64,000 bases of DNA from Acinetobacter sp. ANC 3781 (GTDB taxonomy: Bacteria > Pseudomonadota > Gammaproteobacteria > Pseudomonadales > Moraxellaceae). The stretch spans positions 124,001-188,000 of the forward strand of contig NZ_SJOH01000003.1 in the NCBI RefSeq assembly GCF_004331285.1, in the 5' to 3' direction. The notes beneath the pieces are model-generated. The model ran no database searches and was not told where the DNA came from. It was given only the letters and a program-made list of their open reading frames with translations. The position numbers and the translations under genes are program-made. Shown here piece by piece: positions 39,834 through 49,266 of this stretch (position 1 is its first letter; each line of letters begins with the position of its first letter).

Positions 39834-40075
39834 GGCTGTTAGCACTTCGTCTATGTCTGCGACGATGCATATTTTTTAGCTGATATGAGGCGTAGAGCAG
39901 GAAATTTAGTCATTCTAAATGACTGCTTCGCAACGATATAGCAGCAAAAACCATGCTTGTCCCGTAGGGCTGTGGCTAAAATTATCTCAGATGTCGTTAT
40001 AAAACTTGAAAATAGTCTCGCTATTCTCTTTGTTTCATGCCTCATCTGCTCAATTTTAGCCTACAGCGCAAGCCA
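39834..40075. repeat. Candidate dispersed intergenic element upstream of recA
   Basis: This non-coding block is unlike ordinary promoter DNA. Its minus strand gives an open frame (39851-40045, RIARLFSSFITTSEI and TKFPALRLISAKKYASSQ), which I remember as a recurring spurious hypothetical in Acinetobacter. It contains self-complementary parts (ATATGAGGCG against GCCTCAT; GGCTAAAATTATCTCAGA against the AATTTTAGCC end). I read it as a copy of a dispersed repeat rather than a gene, from memory. Confidence 0.4.
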
Positions 40076-40243
40076 TTTATGAAAGGTTAACAGACCTCAT
40101 TTAAGCGTCATATTCTGTCGTACTTGACCGAATTGATATAGAACATAAAGAATGAATCTGTCACTATACTTGGGTGGAACACGTTTTAAAGTAACTCATC
40201 CACTTAAGTTAATATTTTTGTGACATCGTTTTGAGGTTGTGAG
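40076..40243. other. recA upstream region
   Basis: No gene. No E. coli-type LexA box is seen, consistent with Acinetobacter lacking LexA. I could not place the recA promoter with confidence. Confidence 0.5.
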
Positions 40244-41287
40244 ATGGATGATAATAAAAGTAAGGCGCTGAATGCTGCCCTAAGCCAAATTGAAAAACAA
40301 TTTGGTAAAAATACAGTGATGCGCCTTGGCGATAATACTGTACTGGCAGTTGAAGCGGTATCTACAGGTTCTTTAACCCTGGACATCGCGCTCGGTATTG
40401 GTGGCTTGCCGAAAGGTCGTATCGTAGAAATCTACGGTCCTGAATCTTCGGGTAAAACCACAATGACCTTGCAAGCAATTGCACAATGTCAAAAAGCGGG
40501 TGGTACCTGTGCCTTCATCGATGCTGAGCATGCGCTTGACCCTCAGTATGCACGTAAGCTGGGTGTAGACCTTGACAACCTGCTGGTTTCTCAGCCGGAC
40601 AATGGTGAACAGGCACTTGAGATTGCAGACATGCTGGTTCGCTCTGGTGCGGTTGACATGATTGTTGTCGATTCCGTGGCTGCCTTGACTCCACGTGCAG
40701 AAATTGAAGGCGAAATGGGCGACTCCCACATGGGCTTACAAGCACGTTTGATGAGTCAGGCATTACGTAAAATTACCGGTAATGCAAAACGCTCTAACTG
40801 TATGGTGATCTTCATTAACCAGATTCGTATGAAGATTGGTGTAATGTTCGGTAGCCCTGAAACTACTACGGGTGGTAACGCACTTAAATTCTACGCTTCT
40901 GTACGTCTGGATATCCGTCGTATTGGTCAAGTAAAAGAAGGTGACGAGATTGTCGGTTCTGAAACACGTGTTAAAGTCGTGAAGAATAAAATGGCACCTC
41001 CGTTCAAAGAAGCGTTATTCCAGATTTTGTACGGTAAAGGTGTCAATCAGCTGGGTGAACTGGTTGATCTTGCTGTTGCGCAAGAACTGGTACAAAAAGC
41101 GGGTGCGTGGTATTCATACCAAGGCAATAAAATTGGTCAGGGTAAAAACAATGTTATCCGTCATTTAGAGGAAAATCCTCAAATTGCACAGGAACTTGAT
41201 CGCCTGATTCGCGAAAAGCTGTTAACACCGATCACCAAGCCAATTGAAGAAAAGGATGAAGAAGAACCAGACTTACTCGATGCTTAA
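40244..41287 (+). CDS. recA: Recombinase A
   Basis: 347 residues, full length. Walker [10 protein letters not shown], Walker [13 protein letters not shown], loop L2 [33 protein letters not shown]. RecA catalyses strand exchange and, as coprotease, triggers self-cleavage of phage repressors such as the CI-like protein here. Followed by a terminator and recX. Confidence 0.98.
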   Translation: MDDNKSKALNAALSQIEKQFGKNTVMRLGDNTVLAVEAVSTGSLTLDIALGIGGLPKGRIVEIYGPESSGKTTMTLQAIAQCQKAGGTCAFIDAEHALDPQYARKLGVDLDNLLVSQPDNGEQALEIADMLVRSGAVDMIVVDSVAALTPRAEIEGEMGDSHMGLQARLMSQALRKITGNAKRSNCMVIFINQIRMKIGVMFGSPETTTGGNALKFYASVRLDIRRIGQVKEGDEIVGSETRVKVVKNKMAPPFKEALFQILYGKGVNQLGELVDLAVAQELVQKAGAWYSYQGNKIGQGKNNVIRHLEENPQIAQELDRLIREKLLTPITKPIEEKDEEEPDLLDA

Positions 41288-41327
41288 ATAGCATGATGTT
41301 AAAGTCGAATTTTTCGAGTTAAACTGT

Positions 41328-41353
41328 AAAACGCCCTACGGGGCGTTTTTTAT
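41328..41353 (+). terminator. recA terminator
   Basis: AAAACGCCC-TAC-GGGGCGTTTTTT: GC-rich stem with a T run, between recA and recX. Partial read-through would give low recX levels. Confidence 0.8.
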
Positions 41354-41374
41354 TTGATGTGATAGATACACAAT

Positions 41375-41974
41375 ATGAGCAATTCCAAATTCCCCAAAAT
41401 GCTGGACTATGAAGCTATCAAGCACCAATTTGATGATTCATCGTCAGAATCGACATCAGAAGCATTCTCCGCTCCCATAGAATCAGAGGCATTACATTTT
41501 GAAGATGACCCGCAGCCCAAGCCAAAAGGCCTGACAGGCTCTCGTTTACGCTCTTATGCCTTTGCAGTACTGACACGCAGAGAATACTCAAAAGCCGACC
41601 TGATTGAAAAGCTGGCACTGTATGCCATGGATCGTGAAGAAGTTTTAAAGCTGGTTGATGAGCTGGCAAAAGAAAATTATCAAAGTGACCAACGCGTGGC
41701 AGAAATCATGTTATCGAGTCAAAAACGTAAAGGCAAAGGTCCAAACCGCATTAAGCTGGCGTTAAAATCAAAAAAAATTGACACGAGTTTAATTCAGGAA
41801 GAATTAAAGGAAACCGATTGGACTGAACAGGCTTACCAATTGAAAATAAAAAAATATGGTGCAAAAGTAGAAAAAGAACCAAAACTTAAAGCAAAACAAA
41901 TACGCTTTTTAATGTATCGAGGTTTTGAAATGGATACAATTATGAAAGCAATTAGCCGTAAAAGCGAAGATTAA
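41375..41974 (+). CDS. recX: Regulatory protein RecX
   Basis: 199 residues. The RecX repeats start near residue 55 (RSYAFAVLTRREYSKADLIEKLALYAM, VDELAKENYQSDQRVAEIMLSS, AKQIRFLMYRGFEMDTIMKAI). The 50-residue N-terminal extension is acidic and unstructured. RecX inhibits or modulates RecA filaments. Confidence 0.9.
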   Translation: MSNSKFPKMLDYEAIKHQFDDSSSESTSEAFSAPIESEALHFEDDPQPKPKGLTGSRLRSYAFAVLTRREYSKADLIEKLALYAMDREEVLKLVDELAKENYQSDQRVAEIMLSSQKRKGKGPNRIKLALKSKKIDTSLIQEELKETDWTEQAYQLKIKKYGAKVEKEPKLKAKQIRFLMYRGFEMDTIMKAISRKSED

Positions 41975-42005
41975 AACTATCCATTCGCAGAATTCGAAAT
42001 CTTGA

Positions 42006-42140
42006 TCAATCCCGGTCGTGATCTGAATAACCTGTCAGAAAATAAATAGGGAGCTCATCGAGTTTTTCTAAATGCTCATTACCTCTGATTTCAGGACTGC
42101 TCCGCCCTTTTGAATAAAGATTGATGTGAACTAAATCCAT
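42006..42140 (-). pseudogene. Remnant of a response-regulator receiver domain
   Basis: A 44-codon frame from ATG 42140 to TGA 42006 reads MDLVHINLYSKGRSSPEIRG ... ELPIYFLTGYSDHD, matching the DLVxxDI-L...DIPIIFLTGYSD region of receiver domains. The rest of the domain and the output part are absent or degraded. Conserved order of motifs favours a decayed response-regulator gene over chance. Confidence 0.5.
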
Positions 42141-42466
42141 TCAACATGGATTCATCAATCACTTCAATTTTCGTTAAATCTAATTACAATCGTCTCTGAG
42201 CCACAATCATTAAGCATTGATCATTTATAAAATATCCTATAACACCATAAACAAATGATTTAAAAATAGGATAAAAAAAATTATAGTGCCAAATAATCAA
42301 ATGAAAATCTTAAGACTAGGGGATTAAAATGAAATGAACAATAGCGTAAGCAAAATAGAAATAAGTATGATCATCACATAGAAAATACTACATGTAATTT
42401 TAAAATAAGGAATGATAGATAAGGGTAAGCAAAAATATGGTTGCATCATTTTTTTATTATCAATAT
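42141..42466. other. AT-rich non-coding DNA
   Basis: No gene, rRNA or tRNA seen. Possibly further decayed remains of the response-regulator gene near 42140-42200; otherwise nothing recognisable. Confidence 0.4.
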
Positions 42467-42580
<114 letters not shown>

Positions 42581-42592
42581 TTGCAAGAACAG

Positions 42593-42620
42593 AGTATAGA
42601 GATTTTTATTTAACTTGCAA
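42593..42620 (-). promoter_or_regulatory. ffs promoter
   Basis: Leftward TTGCAA (42620-42615), 16-bp spacer, TATACT (42598-42593), followed by the ffs 5' end about 12 nt later. Confidence 0.65.
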
Positions 42621-42866
42621 GCCTTGTAATGACTTTTTCGTTCAACATTGATATTATTTGATTATTAAAAAAACAATCTTGATTAAAAACAGCATTTTTA
42701 TATATTTTTAGCAAGGCTAACAATTACTTTAAACCTACGACAAGTTTGTAAATGCATATTGCATTTCACAGCATGGACGTTTTTAATGTGGTCAGATCTT
42801 TTAAATAGGTACATTCTAAATATTGCAAATTTTGAATATACCTAAGAATACGAAATGGATATTTTT

Positions 42867-43733
42867 ATGATGCTCAAACAGCATGTTTTATGTGCCCTCG
42901 CCTTATTTGGTTCAGCTTCAATTTATGCAAACGTTCCAATTGAATCTCGCGGTTTAAGTCAAAACCCTGTTGAGCCGAGCGCTAACAGCGTCGCAATTAA
43001 TTCTGGTGCTACGACTGCCAATGTGCCGACCAATCTGAACTGGCAAATCATGCAAAAAAATCAGCAACTAGAAAATGATATTCGTGCCTTACGCGGTAAA
43101 ATTGAAGAACAGGACAATGAAATAGAAAAACTGAAACATGAACTCACCAATCGCTATACTGATCTGGATCAGCGACTTGAACTGTTACAGCAAAAAATAG
43201 ATCCCGAGAGTACTGCTTCAGAGGAGGATAACCAACAGGGTACGTCTCCCAGCACCGAGAATACCCCAACAACAGCACCAGTAGTCGCAGCAAAGACAGC
43301 CTCTACTCAGCCAGCAGCGGTCACGACTCAAACGTCTGTAACAAAAACTCAAACCACATCTCCGGCTGATCTGGACAAAGCTGCTTATACCGTTGCTTTA
43401 GATGCCTATAAACAAGGTGGTGCGAAAAAAGCCATTGCACCGATGAAAAACTTTATTAAAAATAATCCCCACAGCATTTATATTAGTAATGCTTATTTCT
43501 GGTTGGCAGAATTCAATTTGGCCATTGAACCGACTAATTACGCTGAGGCAAAAAAGAATTACAACATTGTGATCAATCAATATCCAAATTCGGCCAAGGC
43601 TTCACTTGCCTTGTATCAACTGCATAATATTGCTAAAGATGTAGACCGTAATACAATATTGGCCAATCAACTTAAAACCAAGTTAATCAAAGATTATCCG
43701 AAGTCCGAAGAAGCGGGTTATTTCAAAAAATAA
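42867..43733 (+). CDS. cpoB: Cell division coordinator CpoB (YbgF)
   Basis: 288 residues from ATG 42867; ATG 42855 is the alternative. Signal peptide MMLKQHVLCALALFGSASIYA, a coiled coil (LENDIRALRGKIEEQDNEIEKLKHELTNRYTDLDQRLELLQQKI), a Thr/Ala/Gln-rich linker, then TPR repeats (AYTVALDAYKQGGAKKAIAPMKNFIKNNPHSIYISNAYFWLAEFNL). In E. coli it links the Tol-Pal system with peptidoglycan synthesis. Here it stands alone, without tol-pal genes next to it. Confidence 0.85.
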   Translation: MMLKQHVLCALALFGSASIYANVPIESRGLSQNPVEPSANSVAINSGATTANVPTNLNWQIMQKNQQLENDIRALRGKIEEQDNEIEKLKHELTNRYTDLDQRLELLQQKIDPESTASEEDNQQGTSPSTENTPTTAPVVAAKTASTQPAAVTTQTSVTKTQTTSPADLDKAAYTVALDAYKQGGAKKAIAPMKNFIKNNPHSIYISNAYFWLAEFNLAIEPTNYAEAKKNYNIVINQYPNSAKASLALYQLHNIAKDVDRNTILANQLKTKLIKDYPKSEEAGYFKK

Positions 43734-43740
43734 AAATACA

Positions 43741-43771
43741 AAAAAAGACACCTTTTAGGGTGTCTTTTTTT
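43741..43771. terminator. Bidirectional terminator between cpoB and lpxA
   Basis: AAAAAAGACACC-TTTTA-GGGTGTCTTTTTTT, shared by the converging cpoB and lpxA. Confidence 0.85.
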
Positions 43772-43787
43772 GTAGAAGCATATTCAA

Positions 43788-44576
43788 TTAACGAACAATA
43801 CCACGTTTGGATTGTTCTAAAGAATCAATCAGCAACTGAACTTCAGGAACTTCAGGAAGGATTTCCGCACGAATCTGTTGAATCGCCTGTTCGGTGGTTA
43901 AACCTTCCTTGTAAATCAATTTAAATCCTTGACGCAATCCTTGGATCACATTCTTAGACCAACCTTTACGACGCATCCCTTCTACATTCATTGCAAAGGC
44001 ATGCGCTGGATTGCCTGAAACCATCACATAAGCAGGCACATCTTTCAAAATTAACGAAGCACCGCCAATCATACTAAAAGAATCGATTTTGCAGAATTGA
44101 TGGATACCCGAGTTCCCCCCAACTACTACATAATCGCCGACATGCACATGTCCAGCAACACCCACATTATTGGCAAAAATATTATGATCACCCACCACAC
44201 AGTCATGTGCAATATGGGTATTGACCATCAATAAATTATGACTGCCAATTTTAGTAATACCCTGATCTTGAGTCGTACCGCGATGCAAACTGCAATGTTC
44301 ACGAATCAGGTTAAAATCACCAATTTCAAGCCAAGTTTCTTCGCCAGCATATTTTAAATCCTGACAAACTTCACCCACACTCGCAAACTGGAATATTTCG
44401 TTGTTTTTCCCAATGCGAGTGTAGCCACCTATAACTACATGTGAATGTAGCGTAGTGCCCTCACCAATGGTGACCTGTGGCCCAATAATACAATAAGGAC
44501 CAATTTTTACATCTGAAGCAATAACTGCAGATGAGTCAATAATGGCGGTTGGGTGAATTAAATCGTTATTACTCAT
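43788..44576 (-). CDS. lpxA: Acyl-ACP:UDP-N-acetylglucosamine O-acyltransferase
   Basis: 262 residues from ATG 44576 (ATGA overlap with fabZ); the longer frame inside fabZ is rejected. Left-handed beta-helix hexapeptide repeats (IHPTAIIDSSAVIASDVKIGPYCIIGPQVTIGEGT...) and a C-terminal helical domain; catalytic His in the HIAHDCVVGDHNIF region. First committed step of lipid A (lipooligosaccharide) synthesis. Last gene of the envelope cluster. Confidence 0.95.
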   Translation of the reverse strand: MSNNDLIHPTAIIDSSAVIASDVKIGPYCIIGPQVTIGEGTTLHSHVVIGGYTRIGKNNEIFQFASVGEVCQDLKYAGEETWLEIGDFNLIREHCSLHRGTTQDQGITKIGSHNLLMVNTHIAHDCVVGDHNIFANNVGVAGHVHVGDYVVVGGNSGIHQFCKIDSFSMIGGASLILKDVPAYVMVSGNPAHAFAMNVEGMRRKGWSKNVIQGLRQGFKLIYKEGLTTEQAIQQIRAEILPEVPEVQLLIDSLEQSKRGIVR

Positions 44577-45061
44577 GCCTGCTCTATTTTCTGATGCGAA
44601 ACCATAATTTCCGCGGTTGTTGCTACCACGCCATCGACTGTGGCTATACAATTATATTTGTAAATGCCACGTCTGTGCATAACCAATTCTGATTTTAATA
44701 CCAGTTGATCACCAGCAACGACTTGCTTTTTAAAACGGACTTTTTCTGCGCCCGCAAAAAGAAACAATGAACCTGGGCCTGGTTTTTCATTATTCATAAT
44801 AAAACCAAGTATACCAGAGACTTGAGCTAATGCTTCAACAATCAGTACACCTGGCATAATTGGGTAGCCCGGGAAGTGTCCTTGTAAAAACTCTTCGTTA
44901 ATTGAAACATTTTTATAACCAACGATACCATTATCAGTCACATCTACAATTCGATCGACCAATAAAAATGGATAGCGGTGAGGTAAATATTCACGAATTT
45001 GTTGAATGTGCATTGGCAATTCAGGCTTCGTAAATGCAGGATTATTCGACTCAGTCATCAT
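44573..45061 (-). CDS. fabZ: 3-hydroxyacyl-ACP dehydratase FabZ
   Basis: 162 residues. Hot-dog fold with catalytic His in PHRYPFLLVDRI and the GHFPGYPIMPGVLIVEALAQ active-site motif. Dehydrates 3-hydroxyacyl-ACP and so competes with lipid A synthesis for the same substrate. Between lpxD and lpxA, the standard arrangement. Confidence 0.95.
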   Translation of the reverse strand: MMTESNNPAFTKPELPMHIQQIREYLPHRYPFLLVDRIVDVTDNGIVGYKNVSINEEFLQGHFPGYPIMPGVLIVEALAQVSGILGFIMNNEKPGPGSLFLFAGAEKVRFKKQVVAGDQLVLKSELVMHRRGIYKYNCIATVDGVVATTAEIMVSHQKIEQA

Positions 45062-45064
45062 ATT

Positions 45065-46132
45065 CTATTTACGCTTAAAAGTTGATTCAAGGGACTCGAT
45101 TTGAGCCTGTATATGATCAAGCCGTTTCACTAATTGGGTCAATGGCACATCTGCTAATTGTTTAAAGCGTACAGCCGCACGTTTCCAGTGTAAACTTTCT
45201 AACATAGGTGTCCCTGAAGAATAACTTCCTGCCTCAGAAATACTTTTTGTGACCATTGACATGCCAGTAATTGTCACATTATCCGTAATATTAATATGAC
45301 CAACTACTCCTACTGCACCCGCAAATACACAGTTTTTGCCAATTTTGGTACTACCTGCAATACCACATTTTGCTGCAAGCGCTGTATTGGCACCAATCTT
45401 GACATTATGGGCAATTTGCACAAGGTTATCAATAATCACACCATCTTCTAAAATTGTGTCATCCAATGCACCACGGTCAATACTGCAATTTGATCCAATA
45501 CGTACATCATTCCCAATTTTAACTGAGCCTAACTGTGCAATACGATGCCATTTACCTTGATAAGGTGCAAAGCCAAAGCCTTCTCCACCAATCACACTGT
45601 TGGCATGAATACGTACTCGATTACCTACTTTGGTTTCACCGGTTAAAGTGACGTGTGAATCAATAAAACATTGTTTTCCGATTTCTACATCATCATCGAT
45701 TTTAACGTGGGATTGAATGATGGTTTCATCCCCCACGACACAATGTTCACCGATCACCACATAATGTCCAATATAGGCACTATCAGATACGATGGCAGAA
45801 GGATGGATTTGAGCGGTGCTTTCTATCCCTTGTTGAGTATGTTTTTTCTCAAAAACATGGGTCAGGATGGCAAAAGCCAGATAAGGATTATCAACGATGA
45901 TAAAATTATTATGCGTATCTAATTGTGATTTTAAAGCTGAGGTAACAATAAGTGCACCCGCTGCTGAAGCACGTGCATGATCTAAATATTTTTCAGCATT
46001 AACAAACGCAATATGTTTGGCTTGAGCGACATCTAAGCTTGCCAACCCTTCTAACAGTAAATCAGATTGACCGACATACTCGCCTTGTACCAGGCGAGCA
46101 AGATCTTCTAAGCGAAATTGTCTAGGATTCAT
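45065..46132 (-). CDS. lpxD: UDP-3-O-acylglucosamine N-acyltransferase
   Basis: 355 residues. N-terminal uridine-binding domain ([23 protein letters not shown]), then a hexapeptide-repeat beta-helix; catalytic His in [13 protein letters not shown]. Third step of lipid A synthesis. Confidence 0.95.
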   Translation of the reverse strand: MNPRQFRLEDLARLVQGEYVGQSDLLLEGLASLDVAQAKHIAFVNAEKYLDHARASAAGALIVTSALKSQLDTHNNFIIVDNPYLAFAILTHVFEKKHTQQGIESTAQIHPSAIVSDSAYIGHYVVIGEHCVVGDETIIQSHVKIDDDVEIGKQCFIDSHVTLTGETKVGNRVRIHANSVIGGEGFGFAPYQGKWHRIAQLGSVKIGNDVRIGSNCSIDRGALDDTILEDGVIIDNLVQIAHNVKIGANTALAAKCGIAGSTKIGKNCVFAGAVGVVGHINITDNVTITGMSMVTKSISEAGSYSSGTPMLESLHWKRAAVRFKQLADVPLTQLVKRLDHIQAQIESLESTFKRK

Positions 46133-46135
46133 TGA

Positions 46136-46633
46136 TTACTTAATAATATTGACCTTTTGAATCATTTTATCAGTTAAATCATATTTAGGGTCATAGGCAA
46201 GTGCTGAATTTTTATTTAAAACAATATCCAGGTTATTTTCTTTACGCAATTGTTCAGCAGCTTGCTTCACACGCGCATCAAAAACAGTGCGAATTTGCTG
46301 AATCGAGCTTTGCACACTACCTTGAACGGATTGTTGTAATTGATTCAACTCTTGAAATTTGGCCTGATACTGTGCTGAAAGCTTTTGCTTTTCAGCATCT
46401 GTAAATTTGGTGTTGGACTGTGCCCGTTGCTGTAATGTTTCAAGCTCTTTAGACAACTGTTCAATTTTAGTAGTCTGCGGCTGAATTTTTTGCTGTACAG
46501 CTGTATTTTGCTGTTTTAAATAGCTACTATTTTCTACCAGACGCTCTAAATCAATCACCCCATAACCTGCAGCCTGCGTCAAAGACGCGATGCTTGCCAA
46601 GGCGATGCCTATCGCCATCGTCATTTTTTTCAT
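46136..46633 (-). CDS. skp: Periplasmic chaperone Skp (OmpH)
   Basis: 165 residues from ATG 46633, which has AAAGAG upstream and gives a signal peptide (MKKMTMAIGIALASIASLTQA); the longer frame is rejected. The mature protein is a long coiled coil (QQKIQPQTTKIEQLSKELETLQQRAQ...). Skp escorts outer membrane proteins to BamA, encoded next door. Confidence 0.9.
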   Translation of the reverse strand: MKKMTMAIGIALASIASLTQAAGYGVIDLERLVENSSYLKQQNTAVQQKIQPQTTKIEQLSKELETLQQRAQSNTKFTDAEKQKLSAQYQAKFQELNQLQQSVQGSVQSSIQQIRTVFDARVKQAAEQLRKENNLDIVLNKNSALAYDPKYDLTDKMIQKVNIIK

Positions 46634-46711
46634 TATTTTCTCTTTAAGCTTGTGGTTGTGCCAATTCACCCGAGAATGTATTAACACAACCTGAATTATT
46701 CTTACGTTATC

Positions 46712-49225
46712 TTAGAAAGTACGACCGATTTCAAACTGGATATTTTTAGTATTGTCACCCGTCTTATCATTTAATGGATATGCATAACTGAGTGAAAGTG
46801 GCCCAATCATGGTAATCCAAGTAAAGCCAGCGCCTACGCTATAACGCATGTTATTTGCATCAAACCCAAAATTGTCTTCACAATATTGTTTAGCACTTAC
46901 ACCTGGATCAGTTACAGTACCATTTAAATACAAGTTTCCGCTAGGAACCTTACATTGGGTATCAAATACCTGTGCTCCTTCAGCAAAAATAACTGGTCGA
47001 ACCTGACGCGTCCAATCCCCTTTGAACGGTAATGGTAATGCCAGTTCTGCTCCAAACTGTACCAGCGCATTACCCCCTACTTCTTCTGGATCATAGTCTT
47101 TAGTTCGCGACTCATTATAGGTTACGCCCGGGTATTTCGGACCCAAGGTACTGTTGTCATAACCACGTACCGAACCAAAACCACCTGCATAGAAGTTTTT
47201 ATAGAATGGTAGATCATTACCGTATCCTAATTTACCATAGCCACGAAGTACAAAGTCATATGGCAACGGCAAGAATGCTTGCGCATCATAGGTCAGTTTT
47301 TGATATTCAACATCACTGCCTGGTAATGCAATTTCACCATTCACACGATGTGACATCCCTGACGTCGGGAAAACAGGACGGTTTAAAGTATTATAAGACC
47401 AACCTAAATTTAAATTATAGGTTAAAAAATCACCATTAAATTCATTATCAAATGGAACTTCTGCTCCCGCTGGGCAAGTAGGTATACCTGTTGTTGGATC
47501 TGGAACTAGAGTAACACCACACCTTGTACCTGAACCCGTAGCTTTACCACCATTCGCTAATAAATAATCTCGAACATAAGTTGAAACATATGGACCTGTG
47601 GTGACGTCAGTTTGGTCAATATTTAGACCTGCACTGATGCTTTGGTTCTCATCAATTGGATATCCAAAACTGATACCACCACCAAAACTGTCCGTCACAT
47701 AGTTGTTGACGTTATAGTCGTCATTCAACTTGGTTTTACGGTAGTACATGTTATAACCGCGACGCACACCATCAATGGTGAAGTACGGATCAGTTACACT
47801 TAAATTATAATAATCTTGTGTTTCTGAACGGGACAAATCAATCGAAACACTATTACCAGTACCCAAGAAATTCGTTTGACTTAGACCTGCCTGGAAGGTC
47901 ACACCCCCACTTTGCGAGAAACCGACTGCCAAAGTACTTGTTCCAGAATGTTGCTCTTCCACATTAATATTTAAATCAACTTGATCTGGCACATTAGGAA
48001 TACGGGCAGGTTTAATATCTACCGTTTTGAAGAAACCAGTACGTTCCAAACGGACTTTAGACAAGTCAATTTTTTCATTGCTTGCTAATGCGCCTTCCAT
48101 TTGACGCATTTCACGACGCAATACTTCATCTGCAGTTTTAGTATTACCGGTGAAGTTGATACGACGTACCGTTACCTGTTGACCTGGATTAATATAGTAA
48201 TTCAAGTTAACCAGTTTGGTTTCTTCATTAATTTCAGGAACCATGTTCACTTCGGCATAGTAATAACCTGCATTACCATACTTACGAAGTAGAAGCTGTT
48301 TAACCGCATTTACTTTTTCTTGAGAGTAAGTTTCGCCATCTTTGTAAATTTGTAGAGCTTTCAATTCTTCTGGTTTATAAAGTGCATCACCCAAGAACTT
48401 GGTTTCACCAAATTTAAATTGCTCACCTTCCTCCACAGAGACTTCAACAAAGATATTCTTTTTATCTTCACTCAAGTTCAAACTTGAATTGGTAATATTA
48501 AAATTGATATAACCTTTGTTTAAATACAATGCACGTAAAGCTTCCAGACTTGCTGCCATTTTCTCACGTGCATAGCGATCGTTACGCGTAACAATCGAAC
48601 TCCAACTACTTTCTTTGACTGCAAAAGCTTGCTTGATTTCACTTTCTTTAAACACAGTATTGCCAATAATATTGATATCAACAACTTTAGCTGCTTTACC
48701 TTCGACAAAATCAATCGTTAAATCAACACGGTTATTCGGTCTAGCCACCGTTTTAACACTTACATCTGCGTCATAACGACCTTGCTGCATATATTGTTGT
48801 TCAAGCTCGGTTTCAATGGTTTGCAGTGCAGATTTTTTTAAAACCTCACCTTCTGCAATACCCATTTTTTTTAGCCCTTCTTCAAGTGCTTCTTTAGGAA
48901 TAAGCTTATTTCCTTTAAACTCAACCTTAGAAATCAATGGACGTTCAACCACTGTAAAAATCAGCGTATCAGCTTCTTTTGAGGCTTTGATATCATCAAA
49001 CAAGCCAGTGGCATACAAAGCACGAATTGAATTTGCAATAGTCGTATTATCAACACGATCGCCAGCATTGACAGGTAACATCCCATAGACATTTGTTGGC
49101 GTTAAACGAACAAGCCCGTCAATTTTGATATCGCGGACAATGAATTCATCTGCTGCATATACTTGTTGTACTGCTGCCATTGCACTAATGAGCGCCAAAG
49201 GCATAAATAAATGTGTGTGCTGCAT
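46712..49225 (-). CDS. bamA: Outer membrane assembly factor BamA
   Basis: 837 residues. Signal peptide ending AVQQVYA, five POTRA domains (residues about 25-430, e.g. VRDIKIDGLVRLTPTNVYGMLPV), then the Omp85 beta-barrel with the conserved VRGY loop motif (FGSVRGYDNS) and a C-terminal aromatic residue (EIGRTF). It inserts outer membrane proteins. Part of the rseP-bamA-skp cluster. Confidence 0.97.
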   Translation of the reverse strand: MQHTHLFMPLALISAMAAVQQVYAADEFIVRDIKIDGLVRLTPTNVYGMLPVNAGDRVDNTTIANSIRALYATGLFDDIKASKEADTLIFTVVERPLISKVEFKGNKLIPKEALEEGLKKMGIAEGEVLKKSALQTIETELEQQYMQQGRYDADVSVKTVARPNNRVDLTIDFVEGKAAKVVDINIIGNTVFKESEIKQAFAVKESSWSSIVTRNDRYAREKMAASLEALRALYLNKGYINFNITNSSLNLSEDKKNIFVEVSVEEGEQFKFGETKFLGDALYKPEELKALQIYKDGETYSQEKVNAVKQLLLRKYGNAGYYYAEVNMVPEINEETKLVNLNYYINPGQQVTVRRINFTGNTKTADEVLRREMRQMEGALASNEKIDLSKVRLERTGFFKTVDIKPARIPNVPDQVDLNINVEEQHSGTSTLAVGFSQSGGVTFQAGLSQTNFLGTGNSVSIDLSRSETQDYYNLSVTDPYFTIDGVRRGYNMYYRKTKLNDDYNVNNYVTDSFGGGISFGYPIDENQSISAGLNIDQTDVTTGPYVSTYVRDYLLANGGKATGSGTRCGVTLVPDPTTGIPTCPAGAEVPFDNEFNGDFLTYNLNLGWSYNTLNRPVFPTSGMSHRVNGEIALPGSDVEYQKLTYDAQAFLPLPYDFVLRGYGKLGYGNDLPFYKNFYAGGFGSVRGYDNSTLGPKYPGVTYNESRTKDYDPEEVGGNALVQFGAELALPLPFKGDWTRQVRPVIFAEGAQVFDTQCKVPSGNLYLNGTVTDPGVSAKQYCEDNFGFDANNMRYSVGAGFTWITMIGPLSLSYAYPLNDKTGDNTKNIQFEIGRTF

Positions 49226-49266
49226 GCCAGTCTTTTCCGATGTTAATTTATTTCGAATCTACGTTG

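Noticed and set aside
39851..40045. Protein-coding gene of 64 residues upstream of recA
   Set aside because: It coincides with the repeat-like block, has no ribosome site, and the sequence looks like translated structured DNA.
40076..40243. LexA box upstream of recA
   Set aside because: No CTG-N10-CAG type palindrome found; Acinetobacter is known to lack LexA.
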